Positions 30,519 through 38,773 of a stretch of 64,000 nt of DNA are shown here, piece by piece (within the stretch, counting starts at the first letter, position 1; each line of letters begins with the position of its first letter). Location of the stretch: positions 1 to 64,000 of IMG/VR virus record IMGVR_UViG_3300022902_001021; one strand, 5' to 3'. The position numbers and the translations under genes were made by a program. A model generated the notes under the pieces. The model did no database searches and was not told the DNA's origin. It saw only the letters and a program-made list of their open reading frames with translations. The stretch is from a virus.

Positions 30519-31444
30519 AAACCATCTTAGTAACAGGTGGCCGCGGCCTAGTAGGATCTGCTATCCGCAGCATCAGCACCTTATATCCACAATATAACTT
30601 TGTCTTTTCAGGACACAAAGAACACGATCTGACTGTTGAAGAAGACGTAAAGAGATTATTTGAAGAGGTTAAACCAGCTTTCGTAATCCATGCGGCGGCG
30701 CGCGTTGGAGGAATAGGGAGAAACTTAAACTCCCCAGCGCAACAATATTACAGCAACATTTTAATGAATGCGTTTGTAATACACCACGCTCAGTTAAATG
30801 GAGTAGAGAAATTATTAGCATTCTCATCAGTGTGTGCTTTCCCAGCCGGCTCCAAAAACATTCACGAAGACATCCTACACGATGGAGAGCCATATCCTGC
30901 TCATTACTCTTACGCGTATTCCAAGAGAATGGTAGATGTCCAGATCCAGGCATATAAACAACAACACAAAGTTAATTATTGTTCTGTGATCCCGGGAAAC
31001 ATCTTTGGTGAGAATGATAACTTTAATTTAGAAGATGGCCACGTAGTTCCATCATTGGTGCGAAAGTGTTTTCACGCAAAACAGACAAATACTCCACTGC
31101 AAGTATGGGGTGATGGAACACCATATCGCGAGTTCTTATATGCTAAAGATGTTGCAAAAGCTTGTATAGAATTAATAGAAAAACCAGGCGAACTTCCGCT
31201 GAGAGTCATTGTCTCCGGACAAGAAGAAACACAGATTAAAGACCTAGTGAAATTAGTTTGCGATGCCACAGGTTATCACGATGTTGAATGGCTAACAGAT
31301 AAGCCTAACGGACAGATGCGCCGACCAACAAACAAAGATGTTTTTAATAAAGCACTTCCAGATTTCGAATATACAGATTTAGAGACCGCTATGAAAAACA
31401 CCGTAAATTGGTTCGAGGAGAACTACCCAAACGTGAGACTATGA
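30515..31444 (+). CDS. fcl: GDP-L-fucose synthase / GDP-L-colitose synthase-like
   Basis: 309 residues from the ATG at 30515 (ATGA). ILVTGGRGLVGSAI, VIHAAARVGGIGRN, AFSSVCAFP and HYSYAYSKRM (Tyr-x3-Lys) are diagnostic of the Fcl/WcaG family, which does a C3/C5 epimerisation and C4 reduction of GDP-4-keto-6-deoxymannose. ColC, the colitose enzyme, belongs to the same family. The neighbouring ColD-type gene at 32975 makes the colitose variant possible. The acceptor is the product of Gmd at 31441. Confidence 0.85.
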   Translation: MKTILVTGGRGLVGSAIRSISTLYPQYNFVFSGHKEHDLTVEEDVKRLFEEVKPAFVIHAAARVGGIGRNLNSPAQQYYSNILMNAFVIHHAQLNGVEKLLAFSSVCAFPAGSKNIHEDILHDGEPYPAHYSYAYSKRMVDVQIQAYKQQHKVNYCSVIPGNIFGENDNFNLEDGHVVPSLVRKCFHAKQTNTPLQVWGDGTPYREFLYAKDVAKACIELIEKPGELPLRVIVSGQEETQIKDLVKLVCDATGYHDVEWLTDKPNGQMRRPTNKDVFNKALPDFEYTDLETAMKNTVNWFEENYPNVRL

Positions 31445-32412
31445 AAAAAGCTTTAATTACAGGAATAAATGGCCAAGATGGCTCATACCTAGCAGAGCTT
31501 CTTTTAGAGAAGGGATATGATGTGCATGGGATCGTTAGAAGGAACTCAATACCAGAGAATCAAACAGCCAGGATCCAACACATATATGAAGATATCAAAA
31601 ATAATTTATATCATGCTGATGTATGCGATATGTCTTCATTATTATCTATAATTAATAAAACAAAGCCTGATGAAATTTATAACTTAGCAGCCCAAAGCCA
31701 TGTTAGAATTAGTTTTGATCAACCAAGCTATACACTCGATACAATTGGTACCGGAACACTTAATTTATTAGAGGTTATACGCTTGGTCAGTCCGGATACT
31801 AAACTATATCAGGCCTCAAGCTCAGAGATGTTCGGAAATTCCATAGATCCGGACGGATTTCAACGTGAATCAACACCAATGAATCCGGTAAGTCCATATG
31901 CTTGCGCCAAACAGTTGGCCTATAACCTCGTAAGGTGCTATAGAAATTCATATAATTTATATGCATCAAACGGCATTTTATTTAATCATGAATCACCCCG
32001 CCGCGGCGGCAACTTTGTAACCAACAAAATAGTGATTGGGGCTGTAAAGATAAAAAAGGGATTGCAAGATAAATTGGCGTTAGGAAATTTAGACTCCACA
32101 AGAGATTGGGGACATGCGAAAGATTACGTTAAAATAATGTGGCAGATTATGCAGCTGGAGCATCCCAGTGATTATGTGTGTGCAACAGGAAAGTCTCATT
32201 CAGTCAGAGAATTTGTAGATCTTACTTTTAGTAAGTTAGATCTGGATTATAAGGACTATGTTATCCAAGATCCTCGATTTTTCCGCCCTAACGAATTGCA
32301 TGACCTGAAAGGAGACACCGCTAAACTAAAAGAAGCAATAGACTTAAAATTTACATATACATTTGATATAATGATAGATGAAATGATTGATTATTGGATG
32401 GAGAAACTATAA
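31441..32412 (+). CDS. gmd: GDP-mannose 4,6-dehydratase
   Basis: 323 residues from the ATG at 31441 (ATGA). ALITGINGQDGSYLAELLLE, GIVRRNS, YNLAAQSHVRISFDQP, ASSSEMFG and SPYACAK (Tyr-x3-Lys) are classical Gmd motifs; NHESPRRGGNFVT is also conserved. It converts GDP-mannose to GDP-4-keto-6-deoxymannose, the common precursor of fucose, colitose and perosamine. It has the size of bacterial Gmd, slightly short (usually 345-375). The GDP-mannose must come from the host. Confidence 0.9.
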   Translation: MKKALITGINGQDGSYLAELLLEKGYDVHGIVRRNSIPENQTARIQHIYEDIKNNLYHADVCDMSSLLSIINKTKPDEIYNLAAQSHVRISFDQPSYTLDTIGTGTLNLLEVIRLVSPDTKLYQASSSEMFGNSIDPDGFQRESTPMNPVSPYACAKQLAYNLVRCYRNSYNLYASNGILFNHESPRRGGNFVTNKIVIGAVKIKKGLQDKLALGNLDSTRDWGHAKDYVKIMWQIMQLEHPSDYVCATGKSHSVREFVDLTFSKLDLDYKDYVIQDPRFFRPNELHDLKGDTAKLKEAIDLKFTYTFDIMIDEMIDYWMEKL

Positions 32413-32964
32413 ATGGTTAAATTAAACCTAGGTTGTGGAGATAGAAAAATCCATGGGTTTATAAATGTTGATGCGCGCGAAGATGTTTCACCTGATGTAA
32501 TATGCGATGTGACTAAAATACATGAAAAATTCAGAGATGCAGACATTATATATGCATGCCACGTATTAGAACACTTCCCAACAAAACCATTTACATTCCA
32601 AAAAATCACATGGGAAGAAGTGCTGCTTAGTTGGTTTCTGGCTTTGAAGCCTGGTGGAAAACTCAGGGTTTCAGTCCCTGATATTCGGGCTGCTTGTGAA
32701 TATTATTTACGAACTAATGATTTTGAGAGCGTAAGAGCGTTTTTTTATGGAGGACAAAAATATGATTTTGATTTTCATTATCATGGGTGGTCTGAAGAAA
32801 CACTTACAAAGGCACTCAAGAAAATTGGTTTTACGAAAGTAGAAATATATGATTGGAAGACAACTGAGCACTTTTATATTGATGATTATAGCCAAGCATA
32901 TTTGCCACATATGGATAAAACAAATGGCAAGCTGATGAGCTTAAACATAGAAGCAACAAAATAA
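32413..32964 (+). CDS. SAM-dependent methyltransferase
   Basis: 183 residues, ATG abutting the gmd stop. KLNLGCGDRKIHGFINVD is motif I of class I methyltransferases; YACHVLEHFP and LKPGGKLRVSVPDIR are the family motifs after it. It may methylate a sugar of the glycan made by the neighbours. The substrate is unknown. Confidence 0.8.
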   Translation: MVKLNLGCGDRKIHGFINVDAREDVSPDVICDVTKIHEKFRDADIIYACHVLEHFPTKPFTFQKITWEEVLLSWFLALKPGGKLRVSVPDIRAACEYYLRTNDFESVRAFFYGGQKYDFDFHYHGWSEETLTKALKKIGFTKVEIYDWKTTEHFYIDDYSQAYLPHMDKTNGKLMSLNIEATK

Positions 32965-32974
32965 GGAAATTAAA

Positions 32975-34138
32975 ATGGACATTACTTACCCGCTAGCAAA
33001 AGAGACTATCAATGATGAAGATATCAATGCACTTTGTGATTGGTTGAAGGGTTACCCTCGCCTGACCAAAGGTGATCTTACATGGAAAGTAGAAGAGGAC
33101 TGGGCGAAATACATAGGAACCTCCTATTCTGTTTTTAATAATTCAGGATCGTCCGCCAATCTACTCATGGTCGCGGCAGCAGTACAATGCGGCCGCATCG
33201 CGAACAAGAAGATCGTAATCCCTTCAGTCGGCTGGGTTACCACGGTAGCCCCGGCGATGCAACTCGGTTTAGAGCCAATAATGTGCGGCGCCGATCCAGA
33301 GACGTTTGGTATGGATTTAGACCAACTTGAGGCAATATGTGAAGAACATAACCCTGACGCCGTGATGTTCGTCCAGGTATTGGGAGTACCCCACCATAAA
33401 GAGCGTCTGCTGGCTCTTAAAGAGAGATATGGATTCACCCTCTTAGAAGACGCCTGCGCCGCCCTGGGAGCATCCTACAGCGATGGAACAATGGTGGGAA
33501 CTATTGGAGAAATGTCGACATTCTCATTCTATTTTGGCCACCAGTTATCAACCATTGAAGGTGGAATGGTTAATACTGATGATAAAGAACTATATGATAT
33601 GCTATTAATGCTCCGGAGCCATGGCTGGGCAAAAGATTTAGACGAAGAAACACGCAATAAAATGATGACTGACCATGGTATTGATGACTTCCACTCCCCA
33701 TTTACCTTTTTTATCCCAGGATATAATCTGAGATCCACCGATCTTCAAGCATTTTTAGGAATAAGACAAGTTGAAAAGGCCGAATGGGCAGCAACAAACC
33801 GAAATACCAACCATAAACTATATGCAGAAAAACTAGAAGGGGTGGTAGAATTTCAAAGATGGGGTGAGAATAATCCTGTTTCTATCTCTTTCGGAGCCCT
33901 CGCAAGGAGCACAACACAAAGGAAAGAAATAGTAGATAGATTGGTAGAGAATGGTATAGAGACAAGGATCTTCAGCGCTGGAAACCTTGGCCGCCACCCA
34001 TTTTGGACTGATAAATACCCAGTTTTTAAAGATAGGGTGAGTGATAAAATACACGCGTGTGGATTCTTTTTGCCTAACTATCCTGAACTAACTGAAAAAG
34101 AAATTGACTTTATTTGTAATGTTGTTAAAGGAGTTTAG
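32975..34138 (+). CDS. ColD/E1-type PLP dehydratase of the DegT family
   Basis: 387 residues. The DegT/AHBA fold is clear: NNSGSSANLL, VTTVAPAMQLGLEPI, LLEDACAALGASY. The catalytic Lys that normally reads SF..xKN...EGG is replaced by His189 in TFSFYFGHQLSTIEGGMV. This substitution is the hallmark of the sugar 3-dehydratases ColD (GDP-4-keto-6-deoxymannose 3-dehydratase, His188 in E. coli) and E1, not of aminotransferases. Next to gmd and an fcl-like gene, it completes a set for GDP-colitose (3,6-dideoxy) synthesis. A weaker ColD-like reading is still possible, since some phage relatives are called aminotransferases. The stop abuts the next GTG (TAGTG). Confidence 0.8.
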   Translation: MDITYPLAKETINDEDINALCDWLKGYPRLTKGDLTWKVEEDWAKYIGTSYSVFNNSGSSANLLMVAAAVQCGRIANKKIVIPSVGWVTTVAPAMQLGLEPIMCGADPETFGMDLDQLEAICEEHNPDAVMFVQVLGVPHHKERLLALKERYGFTLLEDACAALGASYSDGTMVGTIGEMSTFSFYFGHQLSTIEGGMVNTDDKELYDMLLMLRSHGWAKDLDEETRNKMMTDHGIDDFHSPFTFFIPGYNLRSTDLQAFLGIRQVEKAEWAATNRNTNHKLYAEKLEGVVEFQRWGENNPVSISFGALARSTTQRKEIVDRLVENGIETRIFSAGNLGRHPFWTDKYPVFKDRVSDKIHACGFFLPNYPELTEKEIDFICNVVKGV

Positions 34139-34875
34139 TGCGTATCTTGGTCATAGGAGAGAGTTGTAAAGACATTTACCAATATGGTGATTGTGTAAGA
34201 CTGTGCCCCGAGGCGCCAGTCCCTGTTTTTAGAAGCGGAAATCTAAAGACTGAGAACCCAGGAATGGCGAAAAATGTTTGGCGGAACATAAAATCTTTAG
34301 TAGATTTTGATGTCGATATAGAGACTAATAAAAACTGGCTTAGTATCACTAAGACTAGATGCGTCGATAATAGAACAAATTATATCATAGTCCGCATCGA
34401 TGAAGGAGATGATGGCTACTCTCGGTGTGATGTAAAAAGTATCGAGTACCATAAATACGATGTCATAGTTATATCGGATTACAATAAAGGATTTTTAACA
34501 GAGTCAGATATCGAATATGTTTCCAATCAACACTCGACTACTTTTTTAGATACGAAAAAGATACTCGGAGAATGGTGTAAAAAAATCAAGTTCATTAAAA
34601 TAAATGAATTTGAATACGAGAGAACAAAGCACAAATTGACACCAGAACTAATCGAAAAGATGATAATAACTCTCGGCCCCAACGGAGCAAGACACCAAGG
34701 CATCGGATTCCCAGTACCAAAGGTAGAGATAAAAGACACTTCAGGCGCCGGCGATACGTTTGTTGCAGCATTAGCCTCGTCTTATGCGACAACAAAAGAC
34801 ATTTTTAAAGCAATTGAATTTGCAAATGAAAATGCTACTAAAGTTGTCCAGCGAAAGGGCGTAAGTACTATATGA
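34138..34875 (+). CDS. HldE/RfaE-type heptose kinase (PfkB family)
   Basis: 245 residues from a GTG overlapping the previous stop. ILVIGESCKDIYQYGDC and CPEAPVPVFRSG are RfaE domain I motifs; KDTSGAGDTFVAAL is the PfkB catalytic site with the GAGD base. It is about 70 residues shorter than HldE domain I (about 318), mainly in the middle. The family phosphorylates D-glycero-manno-heptose-7-phosphate at C1. It forms a split HldE with the next gene. Confidence 0.75.
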   Translation: MRILVIGESCKDIYQYGDCVRLCPEAPVPVFRSGNLKTENPGMAKNVWRNIKSLVDFDVDIETNKNWLSITKTRCVDNRTNYIIVRIDEGDDGYSRCDVKSIEYHKYDVIVISDYNKGFLTESDIEYVSNQHSTTFLDTKKILGEWCKKIKFIKINEFEYERTKHKLTPELIEKMIITLGPNGARHQGIGFPVPKVEIKDTSGAGDTFVAALASSYATTKDIFKAIEFANENATKVVQRKGVSTI

Positions 34876-35267
34876 CTAAAGCTGTCTGGACCAATGGATG
34901 TTTTGACATATTACACCGCGGCCACATTGAAATGCTTCAATATGCTAAATCTTTGGGCGACTGTTTAATAGTTGGAATTGATTCAGATGCAAAAGTAAAG
35001 TCAGACAAGGGCGTAGAAAGGCCATATAACAATGAAATAGATAGAAAATTTATGTTGAAAGCAATAAAATTCGTTGATGAGGTGGTTATATTTGATTCGG
35101 CTATTAAGTTAGAAAACTTGATAGAAAACATAGCACCATATTACATGGTTATAGGATCTGATTGGAAAGGAAAAAAAGTTGTAGGACAACAACATTGCAA
35201 AGAGCTTAAATTTTTTGATAGAATCAGTAGCTATTCAACAACAAATATACTGGAGAATAATAGATGA
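34872..35267 (+). CDS. HldE domain II-type adenylyltransferase
   Basis: 131 residues in an ATGA overlap with the kinase. WTNGCFDILHRGHIEML (H15, H18) is the HxGH nucleotide-binding motif; GIDSDAKVKSDKG and the EIDRKFMLKAI region fit RfaE domain II. HldE domain II adenylates heptose-1-phosphate to ADP-heptose. Domains I and II are normally fused in E. coli; here they are two overlapping genes in the same order. Confidence 0.8.
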   Translation: MTKAVWTNGCFDILHRGHIEMLQYAKSLGDCLIVGIDSDAKVKSDKGVERPYNNEIDRKFMLKAIKFVDEVVIFDSAIKLENLIENIAPYYMVIGSDWKGKKVVGQQHCKELKFFDRISSYSTTNILENNR

Positions 35268-35599
35268 CATATGTATTTGATATTGATGGCACCTTATGTA
35301 TAAAAGATGCGTCAGCGCCTTATAACGACGCTTCGCCTCTACCTCAGAGAATTAACATGGTGAATAATTTATATGATGCCGGCCATACTATAATAATGCA
35401 AACCGCCCGCGGAATGGGAAGACATAATAATAACCAACAACTTGCAGTACAACAATTTTACGCGCTAACGGCGGAACAACTTAAGGATTGGGGAGTTAAA
35501 TATCACCTTTTATTTTTAGGAAAGCCGGCAGGAGATATTTATATAGATGATAAGGGGATTAAAGATGAAGACTTCTTTACCGATGATACACGTCAATAA
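35264..35599 (+). CDS. HAD-superfamily phosphatase
   Basis: 111 residues. YVFDIDGTLC is motif I; QTARGM is motif II; GKPAGDIYIDDKGI has the Lys and acidic motif III/IV. Its short, capless shape resembles capsule- or LPS-linked HAD phosphatases. Beside a split HldE, it could serve as the GmhB step (heptose-bisphosphate phosphatase), although the GmhB zinc site is not seen. It ends overlapping the cupin gene. Confidence 0.75.
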   Translation: MTYVFDIDGTLCIKDASAPYNDASPLPQRINMVNNLYDAGHTIIMQTARGMGRHNNNQQLAVQQFYALTAEQLKDWGVKYHLLFLGKPAGDIYIDDKGIKDEDFFTDDTRQ

Positions 35600-35924
35600 A
35601 GGCTGGGGCTGGGAACGATGGGTTGTTAACAATGAGGAATATTGCGGAAAATTATTATTCTTTAATAGTGGGAAAAAGTGCTCATGGCATTACCACAAAT
35701 TAAAAGACGAAGTATTCTATCTACAATCTGGGAAAATGATGATATACTATTCAGATGAAGATGATTTATCTGAAGCGATACAACTGGAATTAAACCCAGG
35801 AGATAACTTTCATGTATATCGAGGGCTTAGGCATCAAATGCTAGCCATAGAAGATTCAGAATTATTTGAATTTTCAACACAACACTTTGATTCAGACAGC
35901 TATAGAATTTTAAAAGGAGATTAA
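35565..35924 (+). CDS. Cupin-domain protein (sugar-cluster type)
   Basis: 119 residues from the ATG at 35565, overlapping the HAD gene by 35 bases; ATG 35583 is possible. SWHYHKLKDEVFYLQSGKM is a metal-binding cupin motif 1 (two His, Glu) and HVYRGLRHQMLAIED is motif 2. Cupins in sugar operons are often isomerases or epimerases, for example the mannose-6-phosphate isomerase type. The reaction here is not decidable. It is the last sugar gene of the cluster. Confidence 0.7.
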   Translation: MKTSLPMIHVNKGWGWERWVVNNEEYCGKLLFFNSGKKCSWHYHKLKDEVFYLQSGKMMIYYSDEDDLSEAIQLELNPGDNFHVYRGLRHQMLAIEDSELFEFSTQHFDSDSYRILKGD

Positions 35925-35925
35925 A

Positions 35926-36129
35926 ATGCAATTATCAAATCAAGCACTGGGAGCAGTAATGATGGCCTTACAGGAGTCATTATTAAACCAATTAGACATA
36001 GTACCAATTCTTAGAGGATTCGAACTTGAAGAAACAACGGAAGGCCTAATTGTTAAAAATCCACCAACCGTCAGAGTTACAGATCAGAGCGAGATCACAA
36101 AAGAAGACTTATTGAATAGAGTAAAGTAA
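35926..36129 (+). CDS. Small conserved phage protein
   Basis: 67 residues, starting two bases after the cupin stop with AAGGAG upstream. NQALGAVMMALQESLLNQLDIVPILRG is a helical stretch that recalls small proteins in T4-like marine phages, usually near the late sigma gene. The function is unknown. It marks the return from the sugar cluster to core phage genes. Confidence 0.55.
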   Translation: MQLSNQALGAVMMALQESLLNQLDIVPILRGFELEETTEGLIVKNPPTVRVTDQSEITKEDLLNRVK

Positions 36130-36131
36130 GC

Positions 36132-36386
36132 ATGCCTAGATATCACTATAAGTGTAATCTGTGTGAAAGTGAAGTAAGTGTGATCCATTGTTTTGATGAT
36201 GTATATACTGAATGTGAAAAATGTGAAAGTACAGGTTCAATGCACAAGATGATAACTCGTCCTAATATAAAAGTTAATAATAATGATTATTATTCTAACA
36301 AGGTTGGCAATTTAACAAAAGAATATATTGAAATTAATAGAGAAATATTAAAGCAACAAAAGAGCGAGACAAATGAGTCGACTTGA
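36132..36386 (+). CDS. FmdB-type zinc-ribbon protein
   Basis: 84 residues. PRYHYKCNLCESE and TECEKCESTGSMHKMITRPN show two CxxC pairs (C8/C11 and C28/C31) and the FmdB ending. FmdB-like ribbons bind zinc and are often regulators; the phage role is unknown. It overlaps the membrane protein gene by 14 bases. Confidence 0.7.
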   Translation: MPRYHYKCNLCESEVSVIHCFDDVYTECEKCESTGSMHKMITRPNIKVNNNDYYSNKVGNLTKEYIEINREILKQQKSETNEST

Positions 36387-36714
36387 AATAATAACATCTA
36401 TACTTTTAGTTATATCAACAATATTTAGTGTCGGTATGCTTGTTTATACAAGGACAGTAATAGTAAAACTGTTGTCTGTATCAGAAGAATTAGGAGACTT
36501 GCAGGAGATGATTAATATTTTCACCAACCACACTAGAGATGTTTATGAAATGGATATGTTTTACGGTGACGAAACACTTAAAGGGTTGCTTGAACATGCA
36601 ATATCCCTGAACGAACATATGGCTACATTTGAATATATCTATAATTTAACAGAAGAAGCAGAAGAAAAGGAGACAGATGAAGCAGACAACAGAGCCGCTC
36701 AAGAAGAAGCGTAA
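36373..36714 (+). CDS. Small membrane protein with acidic tail
   Basis: 113 residues. EIITSILLVISTIFSVGMLVY at the start is one membrane helix, followed by a helical cytoplasmic part (VSEELGDLQEMINIFTNHTRD) and a Glu-rich tail. Similar small membrane proteins occur beside gp55-type genes in marine T4-like phages. The function is unknown. It overlaps the sigma gene by 38 bases. Confidence 0.6.
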   Translation: MSRLEIITSILLVISTIFSVGMLVYTRTVIVKLLSVSEELGDLQEMINIFTNHTRDVYEMDMFYGDETLKGLLEHAISLNEHMATFEYIYNLTEEAEEKETDEADNRAAQEEA

Positions 36715-37381
36715 GAAAAATTATTATTTCACCAAAGATCATGAAGACGCAATAGTACGATACTCAATTACTAATTGCAAAAAAGAAAGGACAGATTTAT
36801 ATGTAAATTGGATCCAGCCGGCATTCAACGAAATGGTTGATAAAATTGTTTTTACGTATAAATTTACTAATTTGCCAAATATAGATTATCTTAGAGATGA
36901 ATGCAAAATTTGGTTAATGACAATTCTTGATAAATATGACCAATCAAAAGGCTCCAAGGCCTTTTCATATTTTAGTGTTATCACGAAGAATTGGTTTATT
37001 CATAAGGTTAAAAAACAACAAAAGCGCAACAGAAGAGAAATTGATTTTGGAACAATATCAAAGTCATATGAAGAACAATACTTATCTACCAACGAATCAT
37101 ATGTAACCGAGAGAGAAGAACAAGAATTTTGGGATCTCTTCTATAATGAGTTAAAATCATGGGATGCAGCCCAGATGAAAGATAATGATTTGAGGGTGTA
37201 TAAAGCTATAACCATACTTTTTGAGTCAAAAGAAGATATTGAAATTTTTAATAAGAAAGCTATTTATCTGTACCTGCGAGAAATTACTGGATTAAACACC
37301 AAGCAAGTGGTAAATTCACTAAAGAAATTTAGAAAGAAGTACTCTAATTTCAAGCAAGACTGGGAGAGCGGCGACTTATGA
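36677..37381 (+). CDS. 55: Late-transcription sigma factor (T4 gp55-like)
   Basis: 234 residues. The part from RDECKIWLMTILDKYDQSKG through SKAFSYFSVITKNWFIHKVK is the sigma region 2 core shared with T4 gp55, the sigma that reads TATAAATA late promoters. The C-terminal stretch (LREITGLNTKQVVNSLKKFRKKYS) is an HTH-like end. It is longer than T4 gp55 (185). It would direct host RNA polymerase to structural genes, which follow immediately downstream. Confidence 0.8.
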   Translation: MKQTTEPLKKKRKKNYYFTKDHEDAIVRYSITNCKKERTDLYVNWIQPAFNEMVDKIVFTYKFTNLPNIDYLRDECKIWLMTILDKYDQSKGSKAFSYFSVITKNWFIHKVKKQQKRNRREIDFGTISKSYEEQYLSTNESYVTEREEQEFWDLFYNELKSWDAAQMKDNDLRVYKAITILFESKEDIEIFNKKAIYLYLREITGLNTKQVVNSLKKFRKKYSNFKQDWESGDL

Positions 37382-37686
37382 AAAATAAAAGTATTGAGGA
37401 CTTAGTGGATGAAGCACTTACAAACATCCGTAGTGATAGAAAAATTACTAGGGAATTCCTTAATGATATTGCAAACACTTTGGCTAATGACACGGAACAA
37501 TTAAAATACCTAAGTCCGGTAGCAGCTAAACATATAGAAACGCTTCAAAGATCCAATGAGCAATTAGTTAAGATTATTAATATAAGACAGAAAAAGTCCG
37601 ACGAAAGCATAAGGTTTTCAGACGAAGACACAGCTAACTTGTTCGATATAATACAGGGTGGAGTAGATGAGCGAAACCCAGAATGA
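37378..37686 (+). CDS. Hypothetical helical protein
   Basis: 102 residues between the late sigma and the M15-like gene, with ATGA overlaps on both sides. It is all-helical (SIEDLVDEALTNIRSDRKIT; VAAKHIETLQRSNEQLVKII). In several T4-like phages a small protein of this type follows gp55. No family is recognised. Confidence 0.55.
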   Translation: MKNKSIEDLVDEALTNIRSDRKITREFLNDIANTLANDTEQLKYLSPVAAKHIETLQRSNEQLVKIINIRQKKSDESIRFSDEDTANLFDIIQGGVDERNPE

Positions 37687-38756
37687 GTAAGACCTTTATT
37701 GATCCAGAGAGTGTATTAGCAGATCCTAAAGGTGCGTTCGATATGTTCTGTCAAGCAGCCAAATCGGTGGCCCCCTTTGATCTGCTAAAGAACCCCGGTT
37801 ATCGCAGCGCCGTCGTGATTCGGGGCGCCCAAACTCTCAATCATGCCGAGGCCTCTGGACTGGGGTTGGTTCCCGTGTCTGGTTCATCTAGAATCGCTGC
37901 TTTTTCATATATAGCAAGGTTAGAATCAGAGTGGTGCGAACATTGGCTCCTGCCAAACCCTTGCAGCCCGGGATCATCAAATTCGATTTTTACAGATCTC
38001 GAAGCCTCCCACATAGTGGTTGTAGGCCACACAGATACACAATACGGAGCTTCAATTAACATAAACACCGGCGATTTTGTTGATATAAATTTAGAAAAGG
38101 GAGTTCATTTAAATAATCTTCAAAAAGCACGCCACGCTGGCATGTCAAAACGAGGTAAAAATATATCAAGAAGTTATAGTTGCCCGGATGCATCAGGCGG
38201 AATCGCGGGGGCATTCAATGGCCTCCCCCCAGCAACAGTCCCTCCCTCCCCATCTCAACTCGCCTTCCTAGCAAAATTGACTGCTATACTACTCACGGAT
38301 TATAACTGGCCTCCCGCAATAGTTACAGGATGGACCAGATCAATAGAAAAACAAATATCTCTTATGGTGGGTAAACCCCAGTCGGAGGTTATAAGTACAT
38401 ATGGCCCGACCGCCGCTGGTCTAGTACAAAAAGCCCGCCATGGCAACAACACCCCCCTCGCGGAATATATAAAATCCCACCCCACGAGCTTTAACCACAC
38501 TACCGGCCTCGCTTTAGATCTCCGGACTAACGATCACATAACAGACGACGAGTTAAATAAGTTAATAGATGCGGTGATCAAAGCCGGCGGAAGACCGGTC
38601 TTAGAGCCCACGTCCACCGGATGTTTTAGCAAATCCGGCCGCATGAGCAGGGGGGATACAACTCGACTTGGCAACCCCGGCCAAGGCATATGCGGCAAGC
38701 CTAACCCAGAACACCTACATGTGACAGTGCCTAAAGTTACTCCACCAGTTACATAA
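37683..38756 (+). CDS. M15-like peptidase (virion or lysis)
   Basis: 357 residues in an ATGA overlap. The C-terminal part has an M15/VanY-type zinc site: SFNHTTGLALDLRT (His and Asp ligands) and, at the end, PEHLHVTVP (second His motif). M15 peptidases cut peptidoglycan cross-bridges. The N-terminal 250 residues carry HIVVVGHTDTQYG and beta-rich repeats and could be a virion-attachment part. Its location at the head of the baseplate genes suggests a tail-associated lysin; endolysin is the alternative. There is no signal peptide. Confidence 0.65.
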   Translation: MSKTFIDPESVLADPKGAFDMFCQAAKSVAPFDLLKNPGYRSAVVIRGAQTLNHAEASGLGLVPVSGSSRIAAFSYIARLESEWCEHWLLPNPCSPGSSNSIFTDLEASHIVVVGHTDTQYGASININTGDFVDINLEKGVHLNNLQKARHAGMSKRGKNISRSYSCPDASGGIAGAFNGLPPATVPPSPSQLAFLAKLTAILLTDYNWPPAIVTGWTRSIEKQISLMVGKPQSEVISTYGPTAAGLVQKARHGNNTPLAEYIKSHPTSFNHTTGLALDLRTNDHITDDELNKLIDAVIKAGGRPVLEPTSTGCFSKSGRMSRGDTTRLGNPGQGICGKPNPEHLHVTVPKVTPPVT

Positions 38757-38773
38757 AACACCCTAAGTAAATT

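Noticed and set aside
32975-34138. Aminotransferase (for example GDP-perosamine synthase) reading of the DegT protein
   Set aside because: The PLP-linking Lys is replaced by His189, the ColD/E1 type, so transamination is unlikely.
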